Positions 10,695 through 18,579 of a stretch of 36,805 nt of DNA are shown one piece after another (positions within the stretch are counted from its first letter, which is position 1; the number at the start of each line of letters is the position of its first letter). A model generated the notes under the pieces. It searched no databases. It was given only the letters and a program-made list of their open reading frames with translations, and was not told where the DNA came from. The position numbers and the translations under genes are program-made. Source of the DNA: an uncultured Duncaniella sp. (GTDB lineage: Bacteria; Bacteroidota; Bacteroidia; Bacteroidales; Muribaculaceae); NCBI GenBank assembly GCA_910586305.1, contig CAJUGS010000033.1, forward strand, positions 1 to 36,805. Reading direction: 5' to 3'.

Positions 10695-11804
10695 ATGGGA
10701 AGGTACCTGTCTGTAATACTCACGTTTATTTCTTCTGCCCTTTGTGCTATGGCCGCCGAGGGTGTCGACTCGTGTGTATCGTGCCGTGATGTCGGATCGG
10801 CCTACTGGGTCAAACAGTTAATAGCCAATCGATTCCAGATTCACGACTCCACGGTGTGTTATCCAAAGTTTCCGCGTTTCTGCCTGTCGGTCTACAACTG
10901 GGGCGACCGTGTCTTCAACTCCTACGACCATGAATATGTGGTTGGTACCGGAAAGAACTGGAAGCTGCAGGCCAAGAGCTACAACTGGCTGGAGACATCT
11001 ACCATGGTATTTCCCAAGGGGTCGCCTATACTGATGCATTCCGACCTTTACAGTGATGCCGGTTTCTCGCTGAGTTTCATGGCTGCGAGCATAGGCTATA
11101 TGTGGAATATCAATTCAATTTTCTCGGAACCCACAAAGCGCCGCACTTTCAATTTCGACTTCACCTGTTCGCGTTTTTCGGTCAATTACCAGTCGGTGTC
11201 GAGCGAGGGCGGAATGATAATCACCCGCTTCGGCGACTATGACGATGGACGCCACATAAGATATAAGTTCAGCGACTGTTCGCTCGACTCGAAGACTCTC
11301 GACGCTTATTACTTCTTCAACCACCGCCGTTACTCGCAGGGTGCCGCTTATAGTTTTTCCAAATATCAGCTCAAGAGCGCGGGTACTGCCCTTGTGGGCG
11401 TCAATTTTACCGAGCAGAAAATCAATATGGATTTCTCCTCACTGCCCGATGCCATGCTCGAAAGTAGTCCGTTGGTGAGCACAACCTATCGCTCGCACTA
11501 CAGGTCCTACTCGGCCATGGGTGGATATGCCTACAACTGGGTGTTGCGTCCGCGCAAGTGGCTTGTCAATGTTACGGCTATGGCCGCGATAGGCTACAAA
11601 CAGCTGATTGACAATGAAGAGGTGGCGCAGACAAGCGAGGCAGTGGCGAGTATGACACGACTCAATGTGTCGGCCATATATAATCACAGGTGGCTGTTTG
11701 CATCGCTGACCATGAAGGGTTATGCTTTTCTGAACTTCAATAGCGACGTGGCCCATATGAATTCCATCGTGTCGTTCATGGCCACGGCGGGTGTGAGGTT
11801 CTGA
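10695..11804 (+). CDS. DUF4421-like outer-membrane beta-barrel protein
   Basis: This 369-residue protein begins at ATG 10695 with a signal peptide (MGRYLSVILTFISSALCAMA). The rest is rich in alternating aromatic beta-strands, includes VYNWGDRVFNSYD and YVVGTGKNWKLQAKSYNW, and ends in a phenylalanine (AGVRF), as outer-membrane barrels do. The pattern matches my memory of the DUF4421 family of Bacteroidetes, whose function is unknown. A TTG start four codons earlier overlaps the -7 box and is unlikely. Even ATG 10695 leaves an almost leaderless transcript. It converges on korB, with a shared terminator between them. Confidence 0.75.
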   Translation: MGRYLSVILTFISSALCAMAAEGVDSCVSCRDVGSAYWVKQLIANRFQIHDSTVCYPKFPRFCLSVYNWGDRVFNSYDHEYVVGTGKNWKLQAKSYNWLETSTMVFPKGSPILMHSDLYSDAGFSLSFMAASIGYMWNINSIFSEPTKRRTFNFDFTCSRFSVNYQSVSSEGGMIITRFGDYDDGRHIRYKFSDCSLDSKTLDAYYFFNHRRYSQGAAYSFSKYQLKSAGTALVGVNFTEQKINMDFSSLPDAMLESSPLVSTTYRSHYRSYSAMGGYAYNWVLRPRKWLVNVTAMAAIGYKQLIDNEEVAQTSEAVASMTRLNVSAIYNHRWLFASLTMKGYAFLNFNSDVAHMNSIVSFMATAGVRF

Positions 11805-11825
11805 CACACAAATACAGAAGGTCTG

Positions 11826-11877
11826 AAAAAACGTACTCCCGGTGACGGTGGCTTTGAAAGCACCGTTACCGGGAGTG
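11826..11877. terminator. Bidirectional terminator between the DUF4421-like gene and korB
   Basis: A 16-bp stem (11836-11851 with 11862-11877, one G-U type pair) has a 10-base loop. On the minus strand it is followed after three bases by six T residues, serving the korAB operon. On the plus strand the tail is GTCGGTTTTG, a weaker T-tract. Confidence 0.85.
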
Positions 11878-11903
11878 TCGGTTTTGTCGGTAAGGGGGGA
11901 GGG

Positions 11904-12920
11904 TTACTCTACTGTCCAGGTTTCTCCGGCGAGCACCATGTCGCGTAGAGATGTGAAGCCCTTGCGGGAGCGTACTTCTGCTATCTGTGCTTCGACTTCC
12001 TCATTGTAGACGGGAGAATCCACGTCGCGAATGATTCCGAGTGCCAGAGGAAGGGTCTTGCCGTCCATCATGGCGAGTTGCTGGTGCAGGAAGTTGGAAG
12101 GTGTGTGGGCATCGTGTACGAGAACGTCGTCGAGTGTGTAGCCGTCCTCTCCCACGCGCACTGCCTTGAGCAGGAATCCGTCGCGTACGAGGCCCATCTC
12201 TTTCTCCTTGCCGAAGAGCATTTTCTCTCCGTGGACGAGGTGGATGGTGCGCTCTGCACGGTATTCCTTGTCGGTGATGGCGTTGTGGATGCCGTTGTTG
12301 AATATCACGCAGTTCTGCAGAATCTCGCACACCGATGTGCCTTTGTGGCGAGCGGCGGCGGTGAGTATTTCCTCGGAGGTCTTCAGCTCCACGTCGATAG
12401 AGCGGGCAAAGAAGTTGCCTCTCGCTCCAAACACAAGTTCGGCGGGGATGAACGGGTCCTCGGTGGTGCCGTAGGGCGATGATTTCGAGACGAATCCACG
12501 GTCGCTCGTGGGCGAGTACTGTCCCTTGGTGAGGCCGTAGATTTTATTGTTGAAAAGGATGATGTTGATATCGACGTTGCGACGCACGGCGTGGATGAAG
12601 TGGTTGCCGCCGATGGCGAGTCCGTCGCCATCGCCCGATATCTGCCATACGGTCATGTCGGGACGTGCCACCTTGAATCCTGTGGCAATCGCTGCAGCGC
12701 GTCCGTGGATGGTGTGGAACCCGTAGGTGTCCATGTAATAGGGGAGTCGCGAGCTGCATCCGATGCCCGAGATTACTGCTGTCATGTGGGGCGGTACGCC
12801 AAGCGCGGCCATTGCCTTGTGGAGGGAGTTGAGGATAGCGTGGTCGCCACAGCCCGGACACCAGCGTACAGGGTTGGAGTTCTTGTAGTCTGCGGGGGTA
12901 TATTGTGTCTTGTTTTCCAT
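11904..12920 (-). CDS. korB: 2-oxoacid:ferredoxin oxidoreductase beta subunit (KorB-type)
   Basis: This 338-residue subunit carries thiamine pyrophosphate and the iron-sulfur centre that passes electrons to ferredoxin. CPGCGDH is at residues 21-27 (Cys21 and Cys24), GIGCSSR follows near 50, and the TPP-binding block GDGDGLAIGG with a downstream NN pair lies near 95-125. With KorA it oxidatively decarboxylates a 2-oxoacid, most likely 2-oxoglutarate, to the acyl-CoA. It begins three bases after the korA stop, so the subunits are translated from one message. The bidirectional terminator at 11826-11877 closes the operon. The 2-oxoglutarate assignment rests on the two-subunit architecture, not on a substrate residue I can read. 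Confidence 0.93.
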   Translation of the reverse strand: MENKTQYTPADYKNSNPVRWCPGCGDHAILNSLHKAMAALGVPPHMTAVISGIGCSSRLPYYMDTYGFHTIHGRAAAIATGFKVARPDMTVWQISGDGDGLAIGGNHFIHAVRRNVDINIILFNNKIYGLTKGQYSPTSDRGFVSKSSPYGTTEDPFIPAELVFGARGNFFARSIDVELKTSEEILTAAARHKGTSVCEILQNCVIFNNGIHNAITDKEYRAERTIHLVHGEKMLFGKEKEMGLVRDGFLLKAVRVGEDGYTLDDVLVHDAHTPSNFLHQQLAMMDGKTLPLALGIIRDVDSPVYNEEVEAQIAEVRSRKGFTSLRDMVLAGETWTVE

Positions 12921-12923
12921 AAT

Positions 12924-14774
12924 TTATTTCTCCTCCATGATTTCGTTGACGCGGTCCACCACCTCGCTGACGAGGAACGGCTGGCCCTGGATTTTGTTGA
13001 TGCGCTTGATGTCGAGGTCGGGGAATTTGCACTGCAGGTAGTCGGCGAACATACCGGTGTTGAGTTCGGCCACGATTACCTTCTTGTAGCGCCTGAGCAC
13101 CTCGGCTGTGTTGGCGGGGAGGGGGTTGATGTAGTTGAAGTGGGCGAAGGCCATGGGAGTGCCTGCGGCGCATAGTTCGGCAGCTGCTGTGCGGAGGTGT
13201 CCGTATGTGCCGCCCCATCCAATGAGGATTGTGTCGGCTCCCTCGGCTTCAATCACGTCGAGAGCCGGGATATCGTTTGCAATGCGGGCTATTTTTTCGC
13301 GACGCGCCATCACCATCTTCTCATGGTTGACCGGATCGATGGATATGGCTCCGGTGTTGTAGTCCTTTTCGAGACCACCCACGCGGTGTGCGGCTCCCTC
13401 GGTGCCGGGGATGGCCCAGTAGCGTGCGAGAGTTTCCTCGTTGCGCGCGTAGGGCTGCCAGCCGTCGGCCAGGCGTTCGGCTGAGAGAAGTGGCGGATTG
13501 ATTGCGGGGAGCTCGGAGGCCTCGGGTATGCGCCATGCGCTGGAGCCGTTGCCGATGAAGGCGTCGGTGAGCAGGATCACCGGTGTCATATGCTCCATGG
13601 CTATGCGCGATGCCTCATAGGCCATTGTGAAGCAGTCGGTGGGTGTGGCTGCTGCAACTACTACTACCGGCGACTCTCCGTTGCGGCCATAGAGGGCCTG
13701 CATAAGGTCGGTCTGCTCGGTCTTGGTGGGAAGACCGGTGGAGGGTCCTCCGCGCTGCACGTCGACTATCACGAGAGGCAGCTCGGCAATCACGGCCAGG
13801 CCGATACCCTCGCTTTTGAGGGCCAGACCGGGGCCTGAGGTTGAAGTGACGGCCAGCGATCCGCTGAAGGATGCACCTATAGCCGAGCATACTCCGGCTA
13901 TCTCGTCCTCCATCTGGAGGGCCTTGACTCCGAGGTCTCTGCGCTTGGCGAGTTCGTGGAGTATGTCGGTGGCCGGGGTGATGGGGTAGGAGCCCAGGAA
14001 GAGGGGACGTCCGCTCTTCTCTGAGGCGGCTATGAATCCCCAGGCTGTTGCAGTGTTGCCGTTGATGTCGGTGTAGACTCCTGGTTCGGCCTTTCCGGTC
14101 TCGATGCGGTAGGTTGAGACAGTGGCGTGGATGTTGTGGCCGTAGTTATAGCCTGCCTCGATCACTTTGGCGTTGGCTTCGAAGATGGCCGGCTTGCGGG
14201 CAAACTTGCCTTTGAGCATATTGAGCGCGCCTTCGAGAGGACGGTCGAACAGCCAGCACACCAGGCCGAGGGCGAATATATTGCGGCATTTGAGAATGCT
14301 CTTGTTGTCAAGTCCCGAGTCGGCAAGGGCAGCCTTGGTCATTGAGGTGACGGGCACCTCTACCACCTGTGCCTTGATGTCAAGTTCCTTGAATGGATCG
14401 AGTGTGGTGAAGAGCGCTTTCTTGAGATCGGCTTCCTTGAAGGAGTCGATGTCGACTATGGCCACACCTCCGGGCTTGAGGAAACGCACGTTTTGTTTGA
14501 GGGCGGCGGGGTTCATGGCGATTAGTACGTCACACTTGTCGCCAGGAGTGTGGACATCTACGCCCACGCTCACCTGGAATCCCGATACTCCGCTGAGCGA
14601 GCCTTGGGGGGCGCGTACCTCGGCAGGATAGTCGGGGAATGTTGACACCTTGTTGCCCAGTCCGGCCGAAACATTGGTGAAAATGTTGCCGGCAAGCTGC
14701 ATTCCGTCTCCCGAGTCGCCTGAGAAGCGGACCACAACCTTGTCGAGGGTCTTGACATTAGCGTTGTCTGTCAT
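12924..14774 (-). CDS. korA: 2-oxoacid:ferredoxin oxidoreductase alpha subunit with fused gamma domain (KorA-type)
   Basis: This 616-residue subunit joins an N-terminal gamma domain (about 1-200, with RFSGDSGDGMQLAG near 16-29 and PDYPAEVRAP near 47-56) to the pyrimidine-binding alpha domain (from about 230, with GSYPITPATDILHELAKR and TSTSGPGLALKSEG). This gamma-alpha fusion is the standard Bacteroidetes KorA form. It lies 24 bases downstream of the dihydroorotase gene and three bases before korB. With KorB it feeds low-potential electrons to ferredoxin. Full length, with no visible defect. Confidence 0.93.
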   Translation of the reverse strand: MTDNANVKTLDKVVVRFSGDSGDGMQLAGNIFTNVSAGLGNKVSTFPDYPAEVRAPQGSLSGVSGFQVSVGVDVHTPGDKCDVLIAMNPAALKQNVRFLKPGGVAIVDIDSFKEADLKKALFTTLDPFKELDIKAQVVEVPVTSMTKAALADSGLDNKSILKCRNIFALGLVCWLFDRPLEGALNMLKGKFARKPAIFEANAKVIEAGYNYGHNIHATVSTYRIETGKAEPGVYTDINGNTATAWGFIAASEKSGRPLFLGSYPITPATDILHELAKRRDLGVKALQMEDEIAGVCSAIGASFSGSLAVTSTSGPGLALKSEGIGLAVIAELPLVIVDVQRGGPSTGLPTKTEQTDLMQALYGRNGESPVVVVAAATPTDCFTMAYEASRIAMEHMTPVILLTDAFIGNGSSAWRIPEASELPAINPPLLSAERLADGWQPYARNEETLARYWAIPGTEGAAHRVGGLEKDYNTGAISIDPVNHEKMVMARREKIARIANDIPALDVIEAEGADTILIGWGGTYGHLRTAAAELCAAGTPMAFAHFNYINPLPANTAEVLRRYKKVIVAELNTGMFADYLQCKFPDLDIKRINKIQGQPFLVSEVVDRVNEIMEEK

Positions 14775-14798
14775 AATACCTTTTATAATGTAGATTGG

Positions 14799-16130
14799 TT
14801 ATTGTTTCTCGAATATGAGTGGGAGCGGACCTTCGCCACCGTTGACAACGGTGAGTCTGACTGCGTAGCCGAGAGAACGTCCGGCGAGCGGTGTCCATCC
14901 GCATTTGCTCACCGCGTCGGAGTCGGCAACTTTGTGGCCGGGCAGCGGGAGTTTTTCCACCACGACAAGGTCGGCCGCGTAGCCTGGACGTATGAATCCG
15001 CGTCCTTTTATTCCGAATATGCGGGCCGGGGCATGGCACATCAGTTCCACAATCTGTCCGATGTCCAGTCCTTCGGACTCGGGGTCGGAGTCGGCCATGT
15101 CGAGCATTGCCGGGAGTGAGAACTGTATCATTGGCATTCCTGATGCAGCCGTGAGTGCGTCGCCCTCTTTCTGTGCAAGCAGGTGGGGTGCGTGATCGGT
15201 GGCTATGGTGTCGATTACTCCTCCTCGGCAGAGTGCCTTGACGAGTGCGATGCGGTCGGAGGCTTCCTTTATGGCGGGATTGCATTTCACACGGCTTCCG
15301 AGGCGCATGAAGTCGTTGCGGTCAAAGAGCAGATACTGCGGGCAGGTCTCGGCTGTGACTTTTACTCCACGTGCTTTGGCTTCGGCTATGAGTGTGAGTT
15401 CTTCGGCTGTCGAGATGTGGCATATATGGACTTTCGCTCCGTGGCGTTCGGCCAGGTCTATTGCTGTGCGGGTGGCGGCTATGCAGGCCTCGCGGGGTCT
15501 CACGTCGGGGTGGAGTTCCACCGGTATTCCTTCCGGATGTTCGATGGAGAGTTTCTCGCGGGCTGCGCGTATGATGGCTTCGTCTTCGGCATGGACGGCT
15601 ATCAGGGCCGGGGCCGATGAGAAAAGCTTGTCGAGTGTCGAGGCATTGTCGACTAGCATATTGCCTGTCGACGAGCCGAGGAACAGTTTCACTCCGGCCA
15701 GGCGTGTGTAGTCGGCGGCGAGGAGTTCGTCAAGGTTGGAGTTGATGGCTCCGATGAAGAAACCGTAGTTGGCTTCCGACACCTCGGCGGCTCTCTTCAT
15801 TTTGTCTTCGGCGTCGGCCACGGTGACGGTGGCAGGCCGGGTGTTGGGCATATCGATAAACGATGTGACGCCTCCGGCCACTGCAGCGGCCGATTCGGAA
15901 GCCATGTCGGCTTTCTCGGTCAGTCCCGGGTCGCGGAAATGCACGTGTGTGTCGATTACTCCCGGGATGAGGTAGCGACCTCGGCAGTCTATTGTCTCGT
16001 CGGCTTTGACGGAGTCGGGAGCTTGGCCCTCTCCTGTGGCTGATATTATAGGGCCGTCGGTCAGCACCCACCCGTGTGTGACGGTGCCTTCGTTGACAAT
16101 TTGTGCGTTTGTGAAGAGTTTTGTGCTCAT
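14799..16130 (-). CDS. pyrC: Dihydroorotase, class I type
   Basis: This 443-residue enzyme interconverts N-carbamoyl-aspartate and dihydroorotate in pyrimidine synthesis. The metal-binding HxH lies in DTHVHFRDPG (His62 and His64); other amidohydrolase blocks are HAEDEAI, TCPQYLLFD and TDHAPH. These and the length fit the class I (multifunctional complex) form. ATG 16130 is chosen because it overlaps the upstream glycosyltransferase stop as ATGA and leaves a normal N-terminus; the 14-residue in-frame extension would sit inside the upstream gene. It is the second gene of the operon that ends with korAB. Confidence 0.94.
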   Translation of the reverse strand: MSTKLFTNAQIVNEGTVTHGWVLTDGPIISATGEGQAPDSVKADETIDCRGRYLIPGVIDTHVHFRDPGLTEKADMASESAAAVAGGVTSFIDMPNTRPATVTVADAEDKMKRAAEVSEANYGFFIGAINSNLDELLAADYTRLAGVKLFLGSSTGNMLVDNASTLDKLFSSAPALIAVHAEDEAIIRAAREKLSIEHPEGIPVELHPDVRPREACIAATRTAIDLAERHGAKVHICHISTAEELTLIAEAKARGVKVTAETCPQYLLFDRNDFMRLGSRVKCNPAIKEASDRIALVKALCRGGVIDTIATDHAPHLLAQKEGDALTAASGMPMIQFSLPAMLDMADSDPESEGLDIGQIVELMCHAPARIFGIKGRGFIRPGYAADLVVVEKLPLPGHKVADSDAVSKCGWTPLAGRSLGYAVRLTVVNGGEGPLPLIFEKQ

Positions 16131-16891
16131 TTCTGGCTGTAGTCGGGATATTTTTTGAACAAGCTGTCCCACTTGAGTCTCATCACGCCGAAGAGTCCCT
16201 CGCTGAAGATTCCGGAGCTCATTTTCGACACTCCGTGTACACGGTTGACGAAGATTATGGGTACTTCGGCTATTTTGAAGCCGTATTTATAGGACAGATA
16301 TTTCATTTCTATCTGGAATGCATAGCCTTTAAACCTGATCTTGTCGAGCGGTAGTGCTTCCAGCACCCTGCGTCGATAGCACACGAATCCGGCTGTGGAG
16401 TCGAATACTGGCATTCCGGTGACTATGCGGACATAGCGCGATGCGAAGTAGGACATCATCACGCGTCCCATGGGCCAGTTGACCACGTTGACTCCTGTGA
16501 GGTAGCGTGAGCCCACAGCTACGTCGGCTCCTTTCTCGCAGGCTTCGACCAGAAGGGGTAGGTCGGAGGGGTTGTGGGAGAAGTCGGCATCCATTTCGCA
16601 GACATATTCATAGCCCTTGTCCAGCGCCCACTTGAATCCTGCTATGTATGCTGTGCCGAGGCCGAGTTTGCCTTTGCGGCTGAGCAGGTGAAGGCATCCT
16701 TCGTGGTCGGTCTGCAGCGCCTTGACTATATCGGCGGTGCCGTCGGGCGAATTGTCGTCTATGATGAGGATGTCAAACCGCCGGGGCAGCTTGAAGACTG
16801 CCTCGATGATGGCCTTGATGTTGTCCTTTTCATTATAGGTGGGGATAATTACAAGGCACTCAGCGTGTTTTGTTGAGGGTTGGATGTCCAT
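16127..16891 (-). CDS. Polyprenol-phosphate mannosyltransferase-like GT2 (DPM1-type)
   Basis: This 254-residue family 2 glycosyltransferase shows VIIPTYNEKDNI at about residues 14-25, IIDDNSPDGT near 43-52 and a metal-binding EMDADFSHNP near 97-106. These are hallmarks of dolichol/polyprenol-phosphate mannose synthases. It lacks the C-terminal membrane helices of some homologues, so it would be a peripheral enzyme that makes a lipid-linked sugar donor for protein or envelope glycosylation. ATG 16891 is favoured because the -7 box at 16918-16925 overlaps the longer in-frame start at 16930. It is the first gene of an operon with pyrC, korA and korB and overlaps pyrC by four bases. Confidence 0.9.
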   Translation of the reverse strand: MDIQPSTKHAECLVIIPTYNEKDNIKAIIEAVFKLPRRFDILIIDDNSPDGTADIVKALQTDHEGCLHLLSRKGKLGLGTAYIAGFKWALDKGYEYVCEMDADFSHNPSDLPLLVEACEKGADVAVGSRYLTGVNVVNWPMGRVMMSYFASRYVRIVTGMPVFDSTAGFVCYRRRVLEALPLDKIRFKGYAFQIEMKYLSYKYGFKIAEVPIIFVNRVHGVSKMSSGIFSEGLFGVMRLKWDSLFKKYPDYSQK

Positions 16892-16917
16892 CGGGTTCTC
16901 TTGGGATGTTCGAGTTG

Positions 16918-16949
16918 CAAATTTACACAATTAATTACTCTTCACCAAA
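16918..16949 (-). promoter_or_regulatory. Promoter of the GT2-pyrC-korAB operon
   Basis: On the minus strand, TTTG (16946-16949), a 20-base spacer and TAAATTTG (16918-16925) form a near-ideal Bacteroidetes promoter. The implied leader is about 20 bases. Confidence 0.85.
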
Positions 16950-17061
16950 ATTAAATTGTTTGTAAAATCAATAGAAATTATTGCAATTTGTTTGTTGTGG
17001 TCGCTGTTTTGTGTTGAATCGTTTTGTGGCTAAGGCCTGTGTCAATAAATCTCATTAAAAC

Positions 17062-17093
17062 TTGCCGGGTTGACGTTTTTAGTGCTATCTTTG
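17062..17093 (+). promoter_or_regulatory. Promoter of the binding-protein-fold gene
   Basis: TTG at 17062-17064, a 21-base spacer and TATCTTTG at 17086-17093 fit the consensus. The -7 box lies 20 bases before ATG 17114 and fixes that start against a longer frame from 17024. Confidence 0.75.
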
Positions 17094-17113
17094 CACTTAT
17101 ACAATTTATTACC

Positions 17114-17974
17114 ATGGAAAGAAAAAAATACAGAATAGGCCTGGTGATGAAGTCGCTAAAGGCCGATTTTTTCAAAGTGATGCAGAAGGGTGCCGAGGAG
17201 TTTGCCGCTTCGGATGGCGGATTTCAGCTTATATCGACCGGCACTGACTCCCAGACCGAAATAGACCGCCAGGTTGCTCTCGTTGATGAGCTCTCCGCAA
17301 GCGGGGTTGATGCGCTTGTGGTAGTGCCTATCGATTCGAAAGCCCTTGTTGCACCGGTGGTACGTGCTGTTCGCCGGGGCGTTAAGGTGGTTAATATCGA
17401 TATCAGGCTCGACGAGTCTCTGCTCAGTGAGGCTGGTGTCGATGTGGATTTTGTGGGCCCGGACAATTTCGCAGCAGCCTCCGAGGTGGGATGCCTGCTT
17501 GCCGAGAGGCTTGAAAAAGGTGCTCCTGTGGCAATAATCGAGGGACTCCCGGTGGCCGACAACGCCCGTCAGCGCAAGGCCGGTTTTGACAAGGCTGTTG
17601 CTGAGCGCGGTCTTGACTGCAAGGAGTCTGTTCCGGCCAATTGGGAGACTCATACGGCCCGCGAGGTGTTTGGCTCGATTTTGGCCGGGCATCCCGAAAT
17701 AAAGGCGGTTTTCTGCTGTAATGATGCTATGGCTCTCGGTGTGATAGATGTCCTGAAGGAGGCCGGAAAGAAGCCTGGCGAGATAAAGGTGGTGGGATTT
17801 GACAACGATGATGTTATGCGTCCCCTGCTTGATGAGGGATGGCTTCTCGGTACTGTCGATGCCTATGGCTCGCAGATGGCAGTCGAGGGAATACGTCATG
17901 CTCTGTCCCTTCTCGCAGGAGGGCAGGCCTCTCTCGGCAATCGCCCGACACCATATACTGTCATCAAAAGATAG
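17114..17974 (+). CDS. Periplasmic-binding-protein-fold sugar-binding protein without signal peptide
   Basis: This 286-residue protein has the two-lobed type I binding-protein fold of RbsB/LacI sensors. Visible blocks are the first strand YRIGLVMKS followed by FFKVMQKGAEEFA, VDALVVVPID near 70-80, the VAIIEGLP segment, and FCCNDAMALGVIDVL with VVGFDN in the C-terminal lobe. The N-terminus MERKKYRIGLV has no signal peptide, no lipobox and no helix-turn-helix, and no ABC transporter or kinase lies nearby. It therefore looks like an orphan cytosolic ligand-binding protein. It could be a LacI-like regulator that lost its DNA-binding domain, or a cytosolic sugar sensor. The promoter argues against a missed upstream extension. 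Fold assignment is firm; role is unknown. Confidence 0.85.
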   Translation: MERKKYRIGLVMKSLKADFFKVMQKGAEEFAASDGGFQLISTGTDSQTEIDRQVALVDELSASGVDALVVVPIDSKALVAPVVRAVRRGVKVVNIDIRLDESLLSEAGVDVDFVGPDNFAAASEVGCLLAERLEKGAPVAIIEGLPVADNARQRKAGFDKAVAERGLDCKESVPANWETHTAREVFGSILAGHPEIKAVFCCNDAMALGVIDVLKEAGKKPGEIKVVGFDNDDVMRPLLDEGWLLGTVDAYGSQMAVEGIRHALSLLAGGQASLGNRPTPYTVIKR

Positions 17975-17992
17975 ACATTGAACCATATTGCT

Positions 17993-18032
17993 AAAAAGCG
18001 GGATAGATCATTGAGGTCTGTCCCGCTTTTTT
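17993..18032 (+). terminator. Intrinsic terminator after the binding-protein-fold gene
   Basis: A stem of 17993-18003 with 18021-18031, extended inward by AGA/TCT pairs, ends in a run of six T residues. The A-run on the left allows activity from the other side. Confidence 0.85.
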
Positions 18033-18049
18033 GTGTTGTAAAAACAGAG

Positions 18050-18205
18050 TTATCAACATCAATGTTGATAACTTTGGCTATATGTTTTCAACATCGCAAA
18101 TGCTGTCAGTAATAAGAAAATCAGGATATTCAGAGGTATAGCGATGTGTGTTGTCAACAATGGTTTGATAGTTATAAACACTTATGTTTGTGAAAATGTT
18201 GATAA
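18050..18205. repeat. Cluster of TTATCAACA-type motifs, including a perfect inverted repeat
   Basis: TTATCAACA occurs at 18050-18058 and in reverse at 18063-18071 and 18197-18205. One-mismatch forms lie at 18085-18093 (TTTTCAACA) and 18151-18159 (TTGTCAACA). The first pair builds a perfect 11-bp inverted repeat, GTTATCAACAT with a 2-base centre. The motif is one base from the DnaA box TTATCCACA. The region is AT-rich and non-coding, between a terminator and the tRNA-Met promoter. Confidence 0.6.
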
Positions 18206-18222
18206 ATTTTTTGCGTGATTTT

Positions 18223-18253
18223 TTTGCTATATCAAATAAAATGTCTACCTTTG
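18223..18253 (+). promoter_or_regulatory. Promoter of tRNA-Met
   Basis: TTTG at 18223-18226, a 19-base spacer and TACCTTTG at 18246-18253 fit the consensus. Transcription would start near 18260, about 15 bases before the tRNA. Confidence 0.85.
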
Positions 18254-18274
18254 CAGTGCAAAACGCAAAAAAAT

Positions 18275-18348
18275 GGCGAGATAGCTCAGTTGGTTAGAGC
18301 GTCGGATTCATAACCCGGAGGTCCCGAGTTCAATTCTCGGTCTCGCTA
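18275..18348 (+). tRNA. tRNA-Met (CAT anticodon)
   Basis: This 74-base cloverleaf has a 7-bp acceptor stem that starts with a G-U pair, D-arm GCTC/GAGC, anticodon loop TTCATAA, T-loop TTCAATT and discriminator A. No CCA is encoded. The D and T arms and the G1 pairing fit elongator Met; a CAT anticodon could also mark a lysidine-modified Ile tRNA, but the body resembles Met. Confidence 0.93.
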
Positions 18349-18390
18349 CAGAGAAAGCGGAAGATTCATTGAGTCTTCCGCTTTCTCTGT
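18348..18390 (+). terminator. 17-bp hairpin directly after tRNA-Met
   Basis: A perfect 17-bp stem (18348-18364 with 18374-18390) with a 9-base loop begins at the tRNA discriminator base. It is followed by ATATAAAA rather than a T-run, so it may act as a weak terminator or as a 3' processing signal. Confidence 0.65.
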
Positions 18391-18438
18391 ATATAAAAAC
18401 TCCAGGGTGGATGGAGACGGCTCATTGCCGGTTGTGCA

Positions 18439-18491
18439 GCAGGGGCGACCAAGACACGAGATTGAAGTACTCGGGTTTTGGTCGCCCCTGC
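18439..18491. repeat. Long near-perfect hairpin, possible REP-like element or structured RNA
   Basis: The arms 18439-18460 and 18470-18491 pair over 22 positions with one mismatch and one G-U pair, around a 9-base loop. The outer arm GCAGGGGCGACCAA is GC-rich against its surroundings. No T-run is adjacent on either strand, so it is not an ordinary terminator. Confidence 0.7.
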
Positions 18492-18527
18492 AAGGACGTT
18501 TGAAGTATTTTTTTATCTCCTTATATT

Positions 18528-18564
18528 GACGGAAAGGCTTGAATTGTAGCGTTTCCGTCTTTTT
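18528..18564 (+). terminator. Intrinsic terminator facing the minus-strand lipoprotein gene
   Basis: GACGGAAA (18528-18535) pairs with TTTCCGTC (18552-18559), followed by five T residues on the plus strand. It could end tRNA-Met readthrough, and it also lies just past the lipoprotein stop at 18580. Confidence 0.65.
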
Positions 18565-18579
18565 GTGGAGGATTGGAGA

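Noticed and set aside
18050..18274. Chromosome origin (oriC)
   Set aside because: The motif cluster is suggestive, but the exact DnaA consensus is absent, dnaA or another origin marker is not present, and gene orientation on the right side opposes it.
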